A DNA stretch of 26,596 nt from the IMG/VR virus record IMGVR_UViG_3300037427_003166, positions 1-26,596 of that record, one strand, 5' to 3'. The position numbers and the translations under genes were made by a program. Source of the DNA: a virus. Of this stretch, positions 8,522 through 15,636 are shown one piece after another. The notes beneath the pieces were generated by a model. That model was not told the DNA's origin, did not search any database, and saw only the letters and a list, made by a program, of their open reading frames with translations. Each line of letters opens with the position of its first letter. The first letter of the stretch is position 1.

Positions 8522-8543
8522 TCATACAGAAGAAAATACCTAC

Positions 8544-8681
8544 GTGTTAAAATTGTGGCCACCAATATCACACCATAATAAACAATTGATTGGCCAGTTA
8601 GTCAAAGATTTCATCCCAAGAGCCAAGATAACAATCAATAAGAAGACCGGTACTGCTATAATCACTCTTCGTCGCCGTTAA
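8544..8681 (+). CDS. Possible small plus-strand protein, 45 aa or longer
   Basis: An open plus-strand frame in the gap between the four-cysteine gene and terminase. With GTG 8544 as start it encodes 45 residues, including LIGQLVKDFIPRAKITINKK and ending IITLRRR, which reads like a strand-helix-strand-strand mini-domain. The frame stays open upstream through residues such as GNDFIEYTHTEENTY to an ATG at 8367. Using that start would overlap the terminase N-terminus antisense by 155 bases. Only a weak AGAAGA ribosome site precedes the GTG. Its 3' end overlaps the convergent four-cysteine gene by 20 bases. It is either a real opposite-strand gene, a remnant, or a chance open frame. Confidence 0.4.
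   Translation: MLKLWPPISHHNKQLIGQLVKDFIPRAKITINKKTGTAIITLRRR
8575..8605 (-). promoter_or_regulatory. Possible sigma70-type promoter upstream of terminase
   Basis: On the minus strand a TTGACT hexamer (8605-8600) is followed after 19 bases by TATTAT (8580-8575), or after 17 bases by TTTATT. It lies about 55-85 bases upstream of the terminase GTG at 8521, in a 140-bp stretch without a minus-strand gene. The 19-base spacing is long and the site overlaps a possible plus-strand reading frame, so this is only a candidate. Confidence 0.3.
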
Positions 8682-8826
8682 CGTCTTCCCACCCATCGCA
8701 CACAAAGTCTTCCCTAACAGGTGTGCGGTGCATAGAGCACTCCCCATCGCCCGAGTGGGCACGGCCAGCAGCGTACATAAACTGAGCACAGTTAAGACAC
8801 CGTTGGTCTGTTTGCGCTAATCGCAA
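8662..8826 (-). CDS. Small four-cysteine metal-binding-type protein, 54 aa
   Basis: The start overlaps the helicase 3' end by 35 bases. TTG 8826 is chosen because a CAGGT ribosome-site-like sequence lies 7 nt upstream; GTG 8844 is an alternative. The product has cysteines at 10, 13, 30 and 43 in a CxxC...C...C pattern, with GECSMHRTPVRE and DFVCDGWE around the last two. This spacing and the V-R-x-x-[FY]-V-C-D-x-W ending resemble small phage-encoded metal- or iron-sulfur-binding peptides I have seen described as rubredoxin- or HiPIP-like. The ligand is not decidable here. It lies between helicase and terminase in the operon. Confidence 0.65.
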   Translation of the reverse strand: MRLAQTDQRCLNCAQFMYAAGRAHSGDGECSMHRTPVREDFVCDGWEDVNGDEE

Positions 8827-10612
8827 GCTGGGTACCTGTCGCACGCCCAACTTGCTCAGCAGTTGGGACGGTGGGCTTTCTGGAGAAGAGTCTAGAAAAG
8901 ATTCCTGGCTTACTCTGCTGCTTTTGCTGCTTTTTGGGGTATACATATCGAACCCTCCCGTTCTTGTCTCTATACTTATAAATATGCTTAGGCGGCTCTC
9001 GGAAGGCCTTGTAGAACTGTTCCTGCTCTTTATGCTTCCGGCCTGCGACATCGTACATCCACTGGTCCGTTGTCTTAGGCACCTTTCTTCCGAACATCTT
9101 GCCGATGATCCCTGGGTGGGACGACTTCGGGACCACGCTCCTATACCTACGCGTGTCCACTGCCCGGTTCTTTTCTTCACGATGCTTCTGGCCGCCCAGC
9201 CGTCTTGCACGCGCTTCTGCCTGTAGAATACGCTGCGGGTTGAAGTGTCCATCCAGGGCGTAAAAAGCAGTGGAGTTCTTAAGGTCCAGGCCTTCAGCGC
9301 CCGCACCACTCAGAACAATTACTCGCTTCTTCCCGTCCTTGTACTCCTGAACGCCCTTCTGTCTGGTTATCCCAGTCACCTTCCTGCCACCGACCTCCTT
9401 GCCCTTGCCTACAAACAGTGCGTGATCAATGCCACGAGCCGTCAGCCCAGCAGAGAGGACATCAACCCCTCCCCGAACAAGGTTAGAATAGAGGACAACT
9501 TTGTTATCCGGCTTTGAAGCTAAATGAGACTCGGTGTCCGTCAGCAGCCTGTTCACCTTCGGGGTGATTCTGGACGATTTCTCAGGAGTGATGTCCTTGC
9601 GTCCCGTGTGGACTGAGTTTGCGACCTGTCTAGCGGCAGATATTTGCGCGAACAGGAACTCCGCCTCTCTGACTGAAACGTTTGGGTCGCTCCGAAGCAC
9701 CCGTTCTTTCAGGGGCCCGAGCTTGTCTAATGCCAGTTGGTACAGCTGGTACTGCTTGGGGGACATCTCAACATCAATGTTTTGGACATCTTTCCTGGGC
9801 ATAGTTTTGCCCTTCAGGTCGCCTGTCCGGACATGGTCGATCTTTGGCTGGGTACGAGCTTTAAGTTCCTCTACGTTCTTAAAGCCTTTGATTTTCTTTT
9901 TTCCGCCACCAAATCCTTTTGTGTAGCCAATGGTCTTGGTGAACCTTTTCCGAAATTCTGTTGGAGACATATCTCTGTTCTTCTCAGAGATAGTCATCAG
10001 CGTAGCCACTTCGCCTGGATTGTTATTAATCAGTGATGCTGTAAGCCCCATGAAGTTATGGGCGTACCTGCGGGCGGCGAGCGCTGCCTTAAACGTGGAG
10101 GCTCGCTCATTACGCGTCTTGTGGAACTCATCAAGGATGAGGGTGTCAGCCCCCGTTCTTTTCATGAATCCTTCAGGGTCTCGCCTGAACTGCGCGTAGC
10201 TGACAATCGTGTACGCTGCGCCACCTTCGCTACCGGGCCTAACATACCCAGCCTTCTTGGAGACCTCAGACGCTGAACCAACGACCTCGACAGAACTTGT
10301 CGTGAATTTCTGTACTCCGCCCTCAGCGAAGTTTGCTCTAAGCCCTGAGGGGCACACCACCAAGGCTTTCTTTGCTTTCCCTTCGTGACGGAGGCGCTCA
10401 AAGCCGTAGATAGACGCTGCGGTTTTTCCGGTCCCCATCTCGTGGGCCAGAATCATCTTGCCCTTGTTGGAGAACAGTCGGTCAATGGCTCTCTTTTGGT
10501 GCGGGTATGGGGCGAACCACTCCTTCATGGCAGGGATACCGGTGCCGTGAGGCTTCTTCTCCTTGCCAACGTCCGCAGCGGCGGATTTTATGAGGTAGTC
10601 GCCCAGGCTCAT
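8792..10612 (-). CDS. SNF2-like superfamily 2 DNA helicase/translocase, 606 aa
   Basis: ATP-dependent double-stranded DNA translocase or helicase of superfamily 2. Motifs in order: PHQKRAIDRL (Q-motif-like, 37-46), Walker A EMGTGKT (58-64), motif Ia VVCPSGLRANF (85-95), DEFH box (161-164), motif III GLTAS (189-193), then the second RecA domain with VVLYSNLVRGG (372-382), motif V AGAEGLDL (437-444) and motif VI QAEARARRLGG (464-474). A basic, Gln/Lys-rich C-terminal tail follows. The start overlaps the upstream stop by one base (TAATG). SNF2-type helicases are usually found among replication genes; here the gene lies in the structural and packaging operon directly upstream of terminase, so a role in packaging, ejection or remodelling of injected DNA is possible but unproven. 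Confidence 0.9.
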   Translation of the reverse strand: MSLGDYLIKSAAADVGKEKKPHGTGIPAMKEWFAPYPHQKRAIDRLFSNKGKMILAHEMGTGKTAASIYGFERLRHEGKAKKALVVCPSGLRANFAEGGVQKFTTSSVEVVGSASEVSKKAGYVRPGSEGGAAYTIVSYAQFRRDPEGFMKRTGADTLILDEFHKTRNERASTFKAALAARRYAHNFMGLTASLINNNPGEVATLMTISEKNRDMSPTEFRKRFTKTIGYTKGFGGGKKKIKGFKNVEELKARTQPKIDHVRTGDLKGKTMPRKDVQNIDVEMSPKQYQLYQLALDKLGPLKERVLRSDPNVSVREAEFLFAQISAARQVANSVHTGRKDITPEKSSRITPKVNRLLTDTESHLASKPDNKVVLYSNLVRGGVDVLSAGLTARGIDHALFVGKGKEVGGRKVTGITRQKGVQEYKDGKKRVIVLSGAGAEGLDLKNSTAFYALDGHFNPQRILQAEARARRLGGQKHREEKNRAVDTRRYRSVVPKSSHPGIIGKMFGRKVPKTTDQWMYDVAGRKHKEQEQFYKAFREPPKHIYKYRDKNGRVRYVYPKKQQKQQSKPGIFSRLFSRKPTVPTAEQVGRATGTQLAISANRPTVS

Positions 10613-11220
10613 TATGGTGTCTCCGTGCCCTGCGCTGTTCTTGCCCGGGCCCTATCTAGCCGTGCCTGAAAATTTCCCCCTCCTCGGGTGAACCTTTTCT
10701 GTCTTTTAATAGCGGCCTGCTGTGGGTCCGGGGCAGTATTACCTACTAACGCCCTTTGGGTATGCTCAGTTTTAGCTTGCTCTTTCCTCTGATCCTCTGT
10801 TGGAGGAGCGGGCTGTGCCGCTCCAGCTGCGAGAGCTACAGGAGGCTTTTTGATAGCCTGCTGGGGCGGGGCGGGAGGCGGAGGAGCGGGTTGCATACCC
10901 TGTGTCGCCGCCTGGGCGCTTCCCATTGGCGCTGCTGGTTGCGCTGCTGGTGCCGGTTGCGCTGCTGGCGCAGGCGGCGTGCCCTGGGTGTTTTTAGCCT
11001 GGGTGTTTTGGGCCATCATGTTTTTAACGCCAGCTTTCAGGTCCCCCTTATTCATCTTTTTGGCCTCAGCTACGGCTTGTTGAATCTTCGGGTCTTGCTG
11101 CAATTTACCCATATTCGGTGTGGGCTTGGCCTGCATAGGGTTCCCCGCCTGGACAGCCGCTGAGAGCTTCTCTTTTAGCGTTTGGGCTAAGGCAGATTTT
11201 TTGAGTTCTTTGTTATCCAT
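10612..11220 (-). CDS. Ala/Pro/Gln-rich low-complexity protein, 202 aa
   Basis: ATG 11220 preceded by an AAGGAT ribosome site. The N-terminal ~75 residues are Lys/Gln/Met-rich and helical (LKEKLSAAVQAG, IQQAVAEAKKMN). The middle is a Pro/Ala/Gln-rich disordered stretch with near-repeats of PAPAAQ, and the C-terminus is basic and Arg-rich (RFTRGGGNFQARLDRARAR). No enzymatic motif or cysteine is present. The stop overlaps the helicase start by one base, implying coupled translation. It could be a disordered virion linker or a DNA-binding head protein; I cannot name a family. Confidence 0.75.
   Translation of the reverse strand: MDNKELKKSALAQTLKEKLSAAVQAGNPMQAKPTPNMGKLQQDPKIQQAVAEAKKMNKGDLKAGVKNMMAQNTQAKNTQGTPPAPAAQPAPAAQPAAPMGSAQAATQGMQPAPPPPAPPQQAIKKPPVALAAGAAQPAPPTEDQRKEQAKTEHTQRALVGNTAPDPQQAAIKRQKRFTRGGGNFQARLDRARARTAQGTETP
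10937..10968 (-). repeat. Short in-frame direct repeat in the Ala/Pro-rich gene
   Basis: Two identical 14-bp copies of GGTTGCGCTGCTGG (plus-strand reading), at 10937-10950 and 10955-10968, with an 18-bp period. They encode the repeated Ala/Pro/Gln segment of the 202-aa protein. The period is a multiple of three, so changes in copy number would keep the frame. Confidence 0.7.
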
Positions 11221-11232
11221 CTTGAGTATCCT

Positions 11233-11964
11233 TTACTTGAGTGAGTCTTTAGCCATTGAGACAGCCTTGGACAAAATAAGCCCACCAAGCAGTCCACCAG
11301 CAGCGCCGCCACCGGCGGCACCCAAGACTTTCCTACCGAGCGCTTTATTAAAATTAATCTTCTTTCCTGAGGTAATCTTTCCGAACACCTTCTCACTAGC
11401 CACATCTCCAACACGGCTACCCGCGCCAGACAGAGCGCCCAAGAGGGCTACGTTGGCTAAACCTTTATTACCCTTGCCCTTCTTCTGCCCATCAGCCACG
11501 GCTTTTGCCATCAGTAAGGCGGCAGGAACTTTGTAGGAAAGCCTTCCAAGACCAAGCCCTAATCCACGCTTAACGGCGGCACCCCTACCTTTCCTGGCGT
11601 GCTCGAAGAACCCCTCATTAACGCCTTTTTGAAGCTGGTAAGCTCCTGTGACGCCTGAGATTAGGGCCATACCTTTTTTCTTGTCCGAGCGTTTCTTCGA
11701 GCTAAGAAGACTCAACCCTTTAAGGTACAGGGGCGCTGTAAGAACCCCAGTAAGTCCGCCAACAGCTCTGCCAAATCCACGGCCCTTTACCCCCTGCTTG
11801 AGTCCGCGCTTCATGGGAGTGTTGCGTTCGATCTTTAATTGGACAGCCTTTTCTAACGCGCCTTTAGGGAGATCGCCGATGATTGCCTTCGCGCCAAAGA
11901 CGGGAGCTGATGCCGCAAGCGCCTTGAAATACGTTGGGTCTTGCTTTTTTGGTTTACTAGCCAT
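11233..11964 (-). CDS. Basic glycine-rich hydrophobic protein, 243 aa
   Basis: Unrecognised. It is strongly basic and Gly/Ala-rich, with several moderately hydrophobic segments: GGLTGVLTAPLYLKGLSLL (about 68-86), YKVPAALLMAKAVA and AGGGAAGGLLGGLILSKAVS near the C-terminus. The last is a glycine-zipper-like stretch of the kind found in membrane-inserting or pore-forming proteins. It overlaps the 3' end of the 107-aa gene by eight bases. With other small basic proteins here it may belong to a set of internal virion or membrane-active ejection proteins; that is inference from composition. Confidence 0.75.
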   Translation of the reverse strand: MASKPKKQDPTYFKALAASAPVFGAKAIIGDLPKGALEKAVQLKIERNTPMKRGLKQGVKGRGFGRAVGGLTGVLTAPLYLKGLSLLSSKKRSDKKKGMALISGVTGAYQLQKGVNEGFFEHARKGRGAAVKRGLGLGLGRLSYKVPAALLMAKAVADGQKKGKGNKGLANVALLGALSGAGSRVGDVASEKVFGKITSGKKINFNKALGRKVLGAAGGGAAGGLLGGLILSKAVSMAKDSLK

Positions 11965-12280
11965 CAGCTTTTTTTACCTCCGCCGCTATTTTTTTAAGCA
12001 GGCTCTCTATCAGCATCTCACTAAGTCCGATTCCGATTTCTTTTATCTCGGCATACCAACTATCAACTTCGGGGACATACTCAACAATTAGTGTTTCTTT
12101 TGGGAACCTTCCCCAAGCCTTAAGTATGTGGTCCCCTAGACCCTCAGGAAACTCAGGGTCTTTCCAAAGATGGAACTTGATACCATTATCCGTTAAATAG
12201 TACTCAGATCGAACCCCTGGAATTTTGGTCTTCGCCGGTTTGAATATAATTGCCTGTATAGACACGTCACTCCCGAACAT
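11957..12280 (-). CDS. Protein of unknown function, 107 aa
   Basis: The frame stays open upstream to 12373, but ATG 12280 is chosen because a perfect AGGAGG lies six bases before it and because the longer version would overlap the upstream gene by 107 bases. The product starts MFGSDVSIQAIIF and is a compact alpha/beta-looking protein (strands such as KFHLWKDPEF and ETLIVEYVPE, then a C-terminal amphipathic helix rich in Lys/Glu). It has no cysteines or known motif. It overlaps the upstream stop by 14 bases and the next gene by eight, so it is embedded in the operon. It could be a small tail-completion or head-tail joining protein, without direct evidence. Confidence 0.75.
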   Translation of the reverse strand: MFGSDVSIQAIIFKPAKTKIPGVRSEYYLTDNGIKFHLWKDPEFPEGLGDHILKAWGRFPKETLIVEYVPEVDSWYAEIKEIGIGLSEMLIESLLKKIAAEVKKADG

Positions 12281-13082
12281 CACTGTCCTCCTCATCTGCT
12301 GGGTCAGCCAGTTCGTGGATGCTAGATATGTCCCGCTTGCCCAATTTAATTGCAATGTCACGTAGGCCGTCAACCACCTGCTGAACAGCGTCCCCGGTCC
12401 TATTTAATTCTTCTGTAGCTCTAAATATATTTTCAGCCCAAAGCTTCGCCGTCATCGCCGTGTCTTTGCCGTTGGGCATGGCAGTGGTCTCAAAAAAACG
12501 CATGGCAGATTCATCAAACAGGCCCTTAATGACCTCCTTCTGCTGAAGCTCTGGTCGGTATCCTGATTTCCAAAGCGCAAACTTCGGGCCTTGTGCGTAA
12601 CACGCCTTAAGGGTGATGTTTTTAGGATGGCCCTCTAGGTAGGAGTACCACTGCCTAGTTGATAATAAATCGCGATTCCAGAAGTAGTGCTGGAACATTT
12701 CGAGCGTGCGTTTGGAAACCTGTGCCCCCGTGATAATCTTAGTATATGAAGACACCTCGTCATGGGGCATGTCTGATAAAATTAATGCCTCTACGATTGG
12801 GCGAACTCGTGTGTCCCCAAGAAGGTCCCTCGCTTTTACAGCGTACTTATCTTCTTTGACCAACGACATAAACCTCTGCCTACGCACCCATGCTCGGGCT
12901 TCGGTAGAGGTTATGCGAAATGGTGTCGGGCGCGTTTCTAGGAGTTTGTCCCTAAGCGCGGACAGATACGTTGTATCCGGCGGCGTCATCTCGTACATGA
13001 TCGCCATTTCGGCAATCTGCTCCAGGGTCAGGCCCGAGAACATCAGCATATATTTTAGCCAATATTCGTTCGGTTGCTTCAT
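12267..13082 (-). CDS. Protein of unknown function, 271 aa
   Basis: ATG 13082 comes five bases after the stop of the 658-aa gene. It is a mostly helical, soluble protein with many aromatic residues (LEMFQHYFWNRDLLSTRQWY near the middle), an N-terminal helix pair (LTLEQIAEMAIMYEMTP) and an acidic C-terminus (DPADEEDSDVRE). The pattern around VSSYTKIITGAQVSKRTLE loosely recalls a DNA-binding helical region, so a small terminase subunit is conceivable given that none is otherwise visible. I would not assign it. The stop overlaps the next start by 14 bases. Confidence 0.8.
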   Translation of the reverse strand: MKQPNEYWLKYMLMFSGLTLEQIAEMAIMYEMTPPDTTYLSALRDKLLETRPTPFRITSTEARAWVRRQRFMSLVKEDKYAVKARDLLGDTRVRPIVEALILSDMPHDEVSSYTKIITGAQVSKRTLEMFQHYFWNRDLLSTRQWYSYLEGHPKNITLKACYAQGPKFALWKSGYRPELQQKEVIKGLFDESAMRFFETTAMPNGKDTAMTAKLWAENIFRATEELNRTGDAVQQVVDGLRDIAIKLGKRDISSIHELADPADEEDSDVRE

Positions 13083-13087
13083 ATCTA

Positions 13088-15064
13088 TTAAATCGTCGCA
13101 TTTGACCTGATTTGGAGCTTCTTGAGCCCTTGGACTGCACGCTCCATTCCACGAAGCGCAGAAGATACCGCTGCCTCAGGAACATCAGATAAACCGAGCC
13201 GAACCCCAACAAGTAGTTCAGCAAGTTTCGACGAAGACTCCTCAAAAGTTGGTAGTGCGTCAATATACCCCTGAACATTCTCCGGGGTAATAAAATTAAG
13301 CGATAATACTGAGTCCACGGTGTCTGCCCCAGATAGCGCAGCGGCCTCCTTTACCAAATCTAGTCTGATAATATTTGCAATATTAGCGATTTCCTCGTCA
13401 GCGTCGGACCCCGGTAAATCGTTAATAATTCTATTACTCGGAACAAACGTTACCTCTTCCCCTCGGGATGCCGCAGCTAATTTCTTCAGCGCTCCCTCTG
13501 AGGAGTCCCCAAGCAGGCCAATACGCAAAAGGGTGTCTTCGGAATTGAGATTCGCGTTCTTCTCAAGATGCTCAACGGGCTTCCCGGAAAAGGAGAACTC
13601 AGATCCGTTAGATACGATCCTAACCTTATTGATAGCATCTCTTCGGCTGGCGATCTTTTCTACGGAGTCAATCTCTTCTCCGTATCTAGCCCCAAACTCA
13701 AGAGGCAGGAACACGGTATCACTAGGGACTAAGAAGGAGTTATCGGTTTCCTGTGTAGGCCTGACAACATTCGCGGTCTTGACCGTAATATTACCAAGCA
13801 TCGGGTGGTCACAGATAAACTCAGGCGCACTACCCTGCGTGAGAACTGCGTGCTTAACCTCAACAGGTGGGGACACAGCGTTAGCAGACTTAAAAAGAAA
13901 GACGCCATCACCATGAGGATTCCCGCCAGCCAGCTCAGAGAAGTTCAATTCTCCGCACTGGACACCGGCGACTTTCTCCTGGATTGCGGCACCGGACTTA
14001 CCAACCACAAGGTTGACGCCCATGCTCTTGCCGCTCAAGGATATTACGTCCGTAATAATTGCTGCCCGTTGGGCACTCCCGTGCTTATTGATGACAGAAT
14101 AGACCCCAGAATCAACTACAGACTCAAGGCCATAGGTAGGCAGGACGCCAAGAAGTTCATCATTATTACCGGATAATAAAACCGATCCGTGCTTAATGAT
14201 GGCTTGGCGAAGATCCACTGGGATTGTTTCTGCGTTCTTGTTCTCAATAAAGATCTCGTTAGTAAAGTTCCCGTTAGCTACCGCTGTCTTTACGCGATAT
14301 CCACCAGAGACCTTCGAGATAACAGCCGCATCAAAATCGCCAATCGTATCAGCGCTTTCTTCAGCGGCCTCTTCGGGGGTGGCTGACGCTAGTTTAGTGA
14401 GAGCCTCGGCGAAGCTAGAATTAATAGACGCTGCGTCAACAAGGGTCTGATCAACCGCGATCTTGTTCAGGAAGTCATTCACACTTTCCTTAGAGATTCT
14501 CACGAAATCCAAGGAAGACATCTTGCTTAGGGGGGTACCACCACCCGCTGAGCCGTCCGCTGACGTAGGCATCTCTGGACTGATGTTTTGGGACGCTGCT
14601 GAAGGATTAGCAGTGTCTTTCAGGGCCGGGGCCACTGAGTACGGCGAGGAATCAAACATTGCCGAAGCGACCCGCTCCTCACTGAGGGGTAGAAACCTTC
14701 CGTCTGGAGTAATGAAAACGTCGTAGGAGTACGCTCTCTTATTCTCAACGATAATGGGTATTCTAACGCTCTCTTTAGGGTCCGCTGGTGGCTGGCCCTG
14801 ACTAATGACCTGTCCCATCTGCTGCTGCCCGCTCGGGGGCGGGACATCAGAATTCTGACTAACCAGAAAAACCCCGTACAAGAACCCCATGCTTTGGTCT
14901 TGCCCCTGGATGGAGATGTTCACCTGATACTGCCCCAAGTAAGGGTGTTGTTTGTACAGGTGTGCGATCAACTCGCTTGCGTACGTATTCGGGTTATCCC
15001 CGAGCAGGAATTTGCCCGCTGTTTTTTCAAACGCTGGTCCCTGCAATTTTCTAATTAGTTCCAT
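13088..15064 (-). CDS. Probable large virion structural protein, 658 aa
   Basis: ATG 15064 with AGGAG seven bases upstream and a ~97-bp leader. Long soluble protein of mixed strand and helix, with a Pro/Gln/Gly-rich loop around residues 75-95. At least eight short K-[TVIL]-A motifs are spread through it (EKTA at 13-16, then NKIA, TKLA, VKTA twice, EKVA, EKIA, KKLA, SKLA). It has no membrane segment or catalytic motif. Size, position between spike-like and packaging genes, and the strong ribosome site suggest a structural protein made in quantity. No family is recognised by eye. Confidence 0.8.
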   Translation of the reverse strand: MELIRKLQGPAFEKTAGKFLLGDNPNTYASELIAHLYKQHPYLGQYQVNISIQGQDQSMGFLYGVFLVSQNSDVPPPSGQQQMGQVISQGQPPADPKESVRIPIIVENKRAYSYDVFITPDGRFLPLSEERVASAMFDSSPYSVAPALKDTANPSAASQNISPEMPTSADGSAGGGTPLSKMSSLDFVRISKESVNDFLNKIAVDQTLVDAASINSSFAEALTKLASATPEEAAEESADTIGDFDAAVISKVSGGYRVKTAVANGNFTNEIFIENKNAETIPVDLRQAIIKHGSVLLSGNNDELLGVLPTYGLESVVDSGVYSVINKHGSAQRAAIITDVISLSGKSMGVNLVVGKSGAAIQEKVAGVQCGELNFSELAGGNPHGDGVFLFKSANAVSPPVEVKHAVLTQGSAPEFICDHPMLGNITVKTANVVRPTQETDNSFLVPSDTVFLPLEFGARYGEEIDSVEKIASRRDAINKVRIVSNGSEFSFSGKPVEHLEKNANLNSEDTLLRIGLLGDSSEGALKKLAAASRGEEVTFVPSNRIINDLPGSDADEEIANIANIIRLDLVKEAAALSGADTVDSVLSLNFITPENVQGYIDALPTFEESSSKLAELLVGVRLGLSDVPEAAVSSALRGMERAVQGLKKLQIRSNATI

Positions 15065-15118
15065 GATTTAACTCCTACGACTTTGAGTCCACGGTTGCTT
15101 GGCTCTTAGTCCGTTTTA

Positions 15119-15147
15119 ATAATACAGCGTATTTATCAGTTGTTGAA
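15119..15147 (-). promoter_or_regulatory. Candidate promoter in the leader of the 658-aa gene
   Basis: The 97-bp gap 15065-15161 is one of the few breaks in the operon. On the minus strand TTCAAC (15147-15142) is followed after exactly 17 bases by TATTAT (15124-15119), a good -10 and a poor -35. An 11-bp perfect dyad, AGTCACTGACT, lies at 15147-15157 and touches the -35, so it could be an operator. The region also holds GCTGTATTA (15128-15120), similar to a sequence before the polymerase gene. Confidence 0.35.
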
Positions 15148-15161
15148 GTCACTGACTACTC

Positions 15162-15632
15162 CTATGTCCATGGGGGCGTAGGAATAGGACTTCCTGGTCC
15201 CGGAGGCGGTACCGCCACGGTTCCAGCATTAACCCACGTGGTTAAATCTGCCAAAAGTTGTGTCACCTGCGCGTCCACAGTGTCTGCCGGAGCACTCCAC
15301 GTAAAAGTGGGCGGGTTTGGTGGCGGCGCTATGGGCGGGATAAATCCGGGGAGTCCTGGTGAGCAGCTCGCTACACAGGTTCCCGCAAAAGCCGCCCACG
15401 CGTTAGCGAAAATAATAGCAGCAGCGGGCATCGGGTCAGCAGGAATCTCCTGGCCCATTGTCGCGGCAAACTGGGCCTTGCCCGCGCTTAGGTCAGCCCA
15501 GACAGGGTTGGTTCCGTTCTGGAAATAAGCTTCCGCTACCTTTGCCCACTCATTACCGGCATGAAATCCGGGCGACAGGTCAAAGGACAATATAGCTTGT
15601 TTCATATCATTAAAAGCGCCAGCTAATGGCAT
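15162..15632 (-). CDS. Small virion-associated-type protein, 156 aa
   Basis: ATG 15632 is preceded by AAGGGG and lies four bases after the spike-like gene's stop. The first ~85 residues are Ala-rich helical sequence (MPLAGAFNDMKQAIL, FANAWAAFAGTCVA). Then comes a Pro-rich stretch and a C-terminal LLADLTTWVNAGTVAV with a proline-rich end. The ending resembles the C-terminal LLDDLATWLTTSFS of the adjacent spike-like protein, suggesting the two interact or share a domain. Small proteins following a spike gene are often tail or baseplate components. No family assignment. Confidence 0.75.
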   Translation of the reverse strand: MPLAGAFNDMKQAILSFDLSPGFHAGNEWAKVAEAYFQNGTNPVWADLSAGKAQFAATMGQEIPADPMPAAAIIFANAWAAFAGTCVASCSPGLPGFIPPIAPPPNPPTFTWSAPADTVDAQVTQLLADLTTWVNAGTVAVPPPGPGSPIPTPPWT

Positions 15633-15636
15633 AATA

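Noticed and set aside
8598-8789. Minus-strand 63-codon frame before terminase
   Set aside because: Low-quality composition, overlaps the four-cysteine gene in another frame, no ribosome site.
8827-9309. Upstream part of the long minus-strand frame that contains the four-cysteine protein
   Set aside because: It lies wholly inside the helicase gene in another frame; only the final ~54 codons look like a real protein.
12281-12373. Longer N-terminus for the 107-aa protein
   Set aside because: It would overlap the 271-aa gene by over 100 bases and ignores the perfect AGGAGG placed six bases before ATG 12280.
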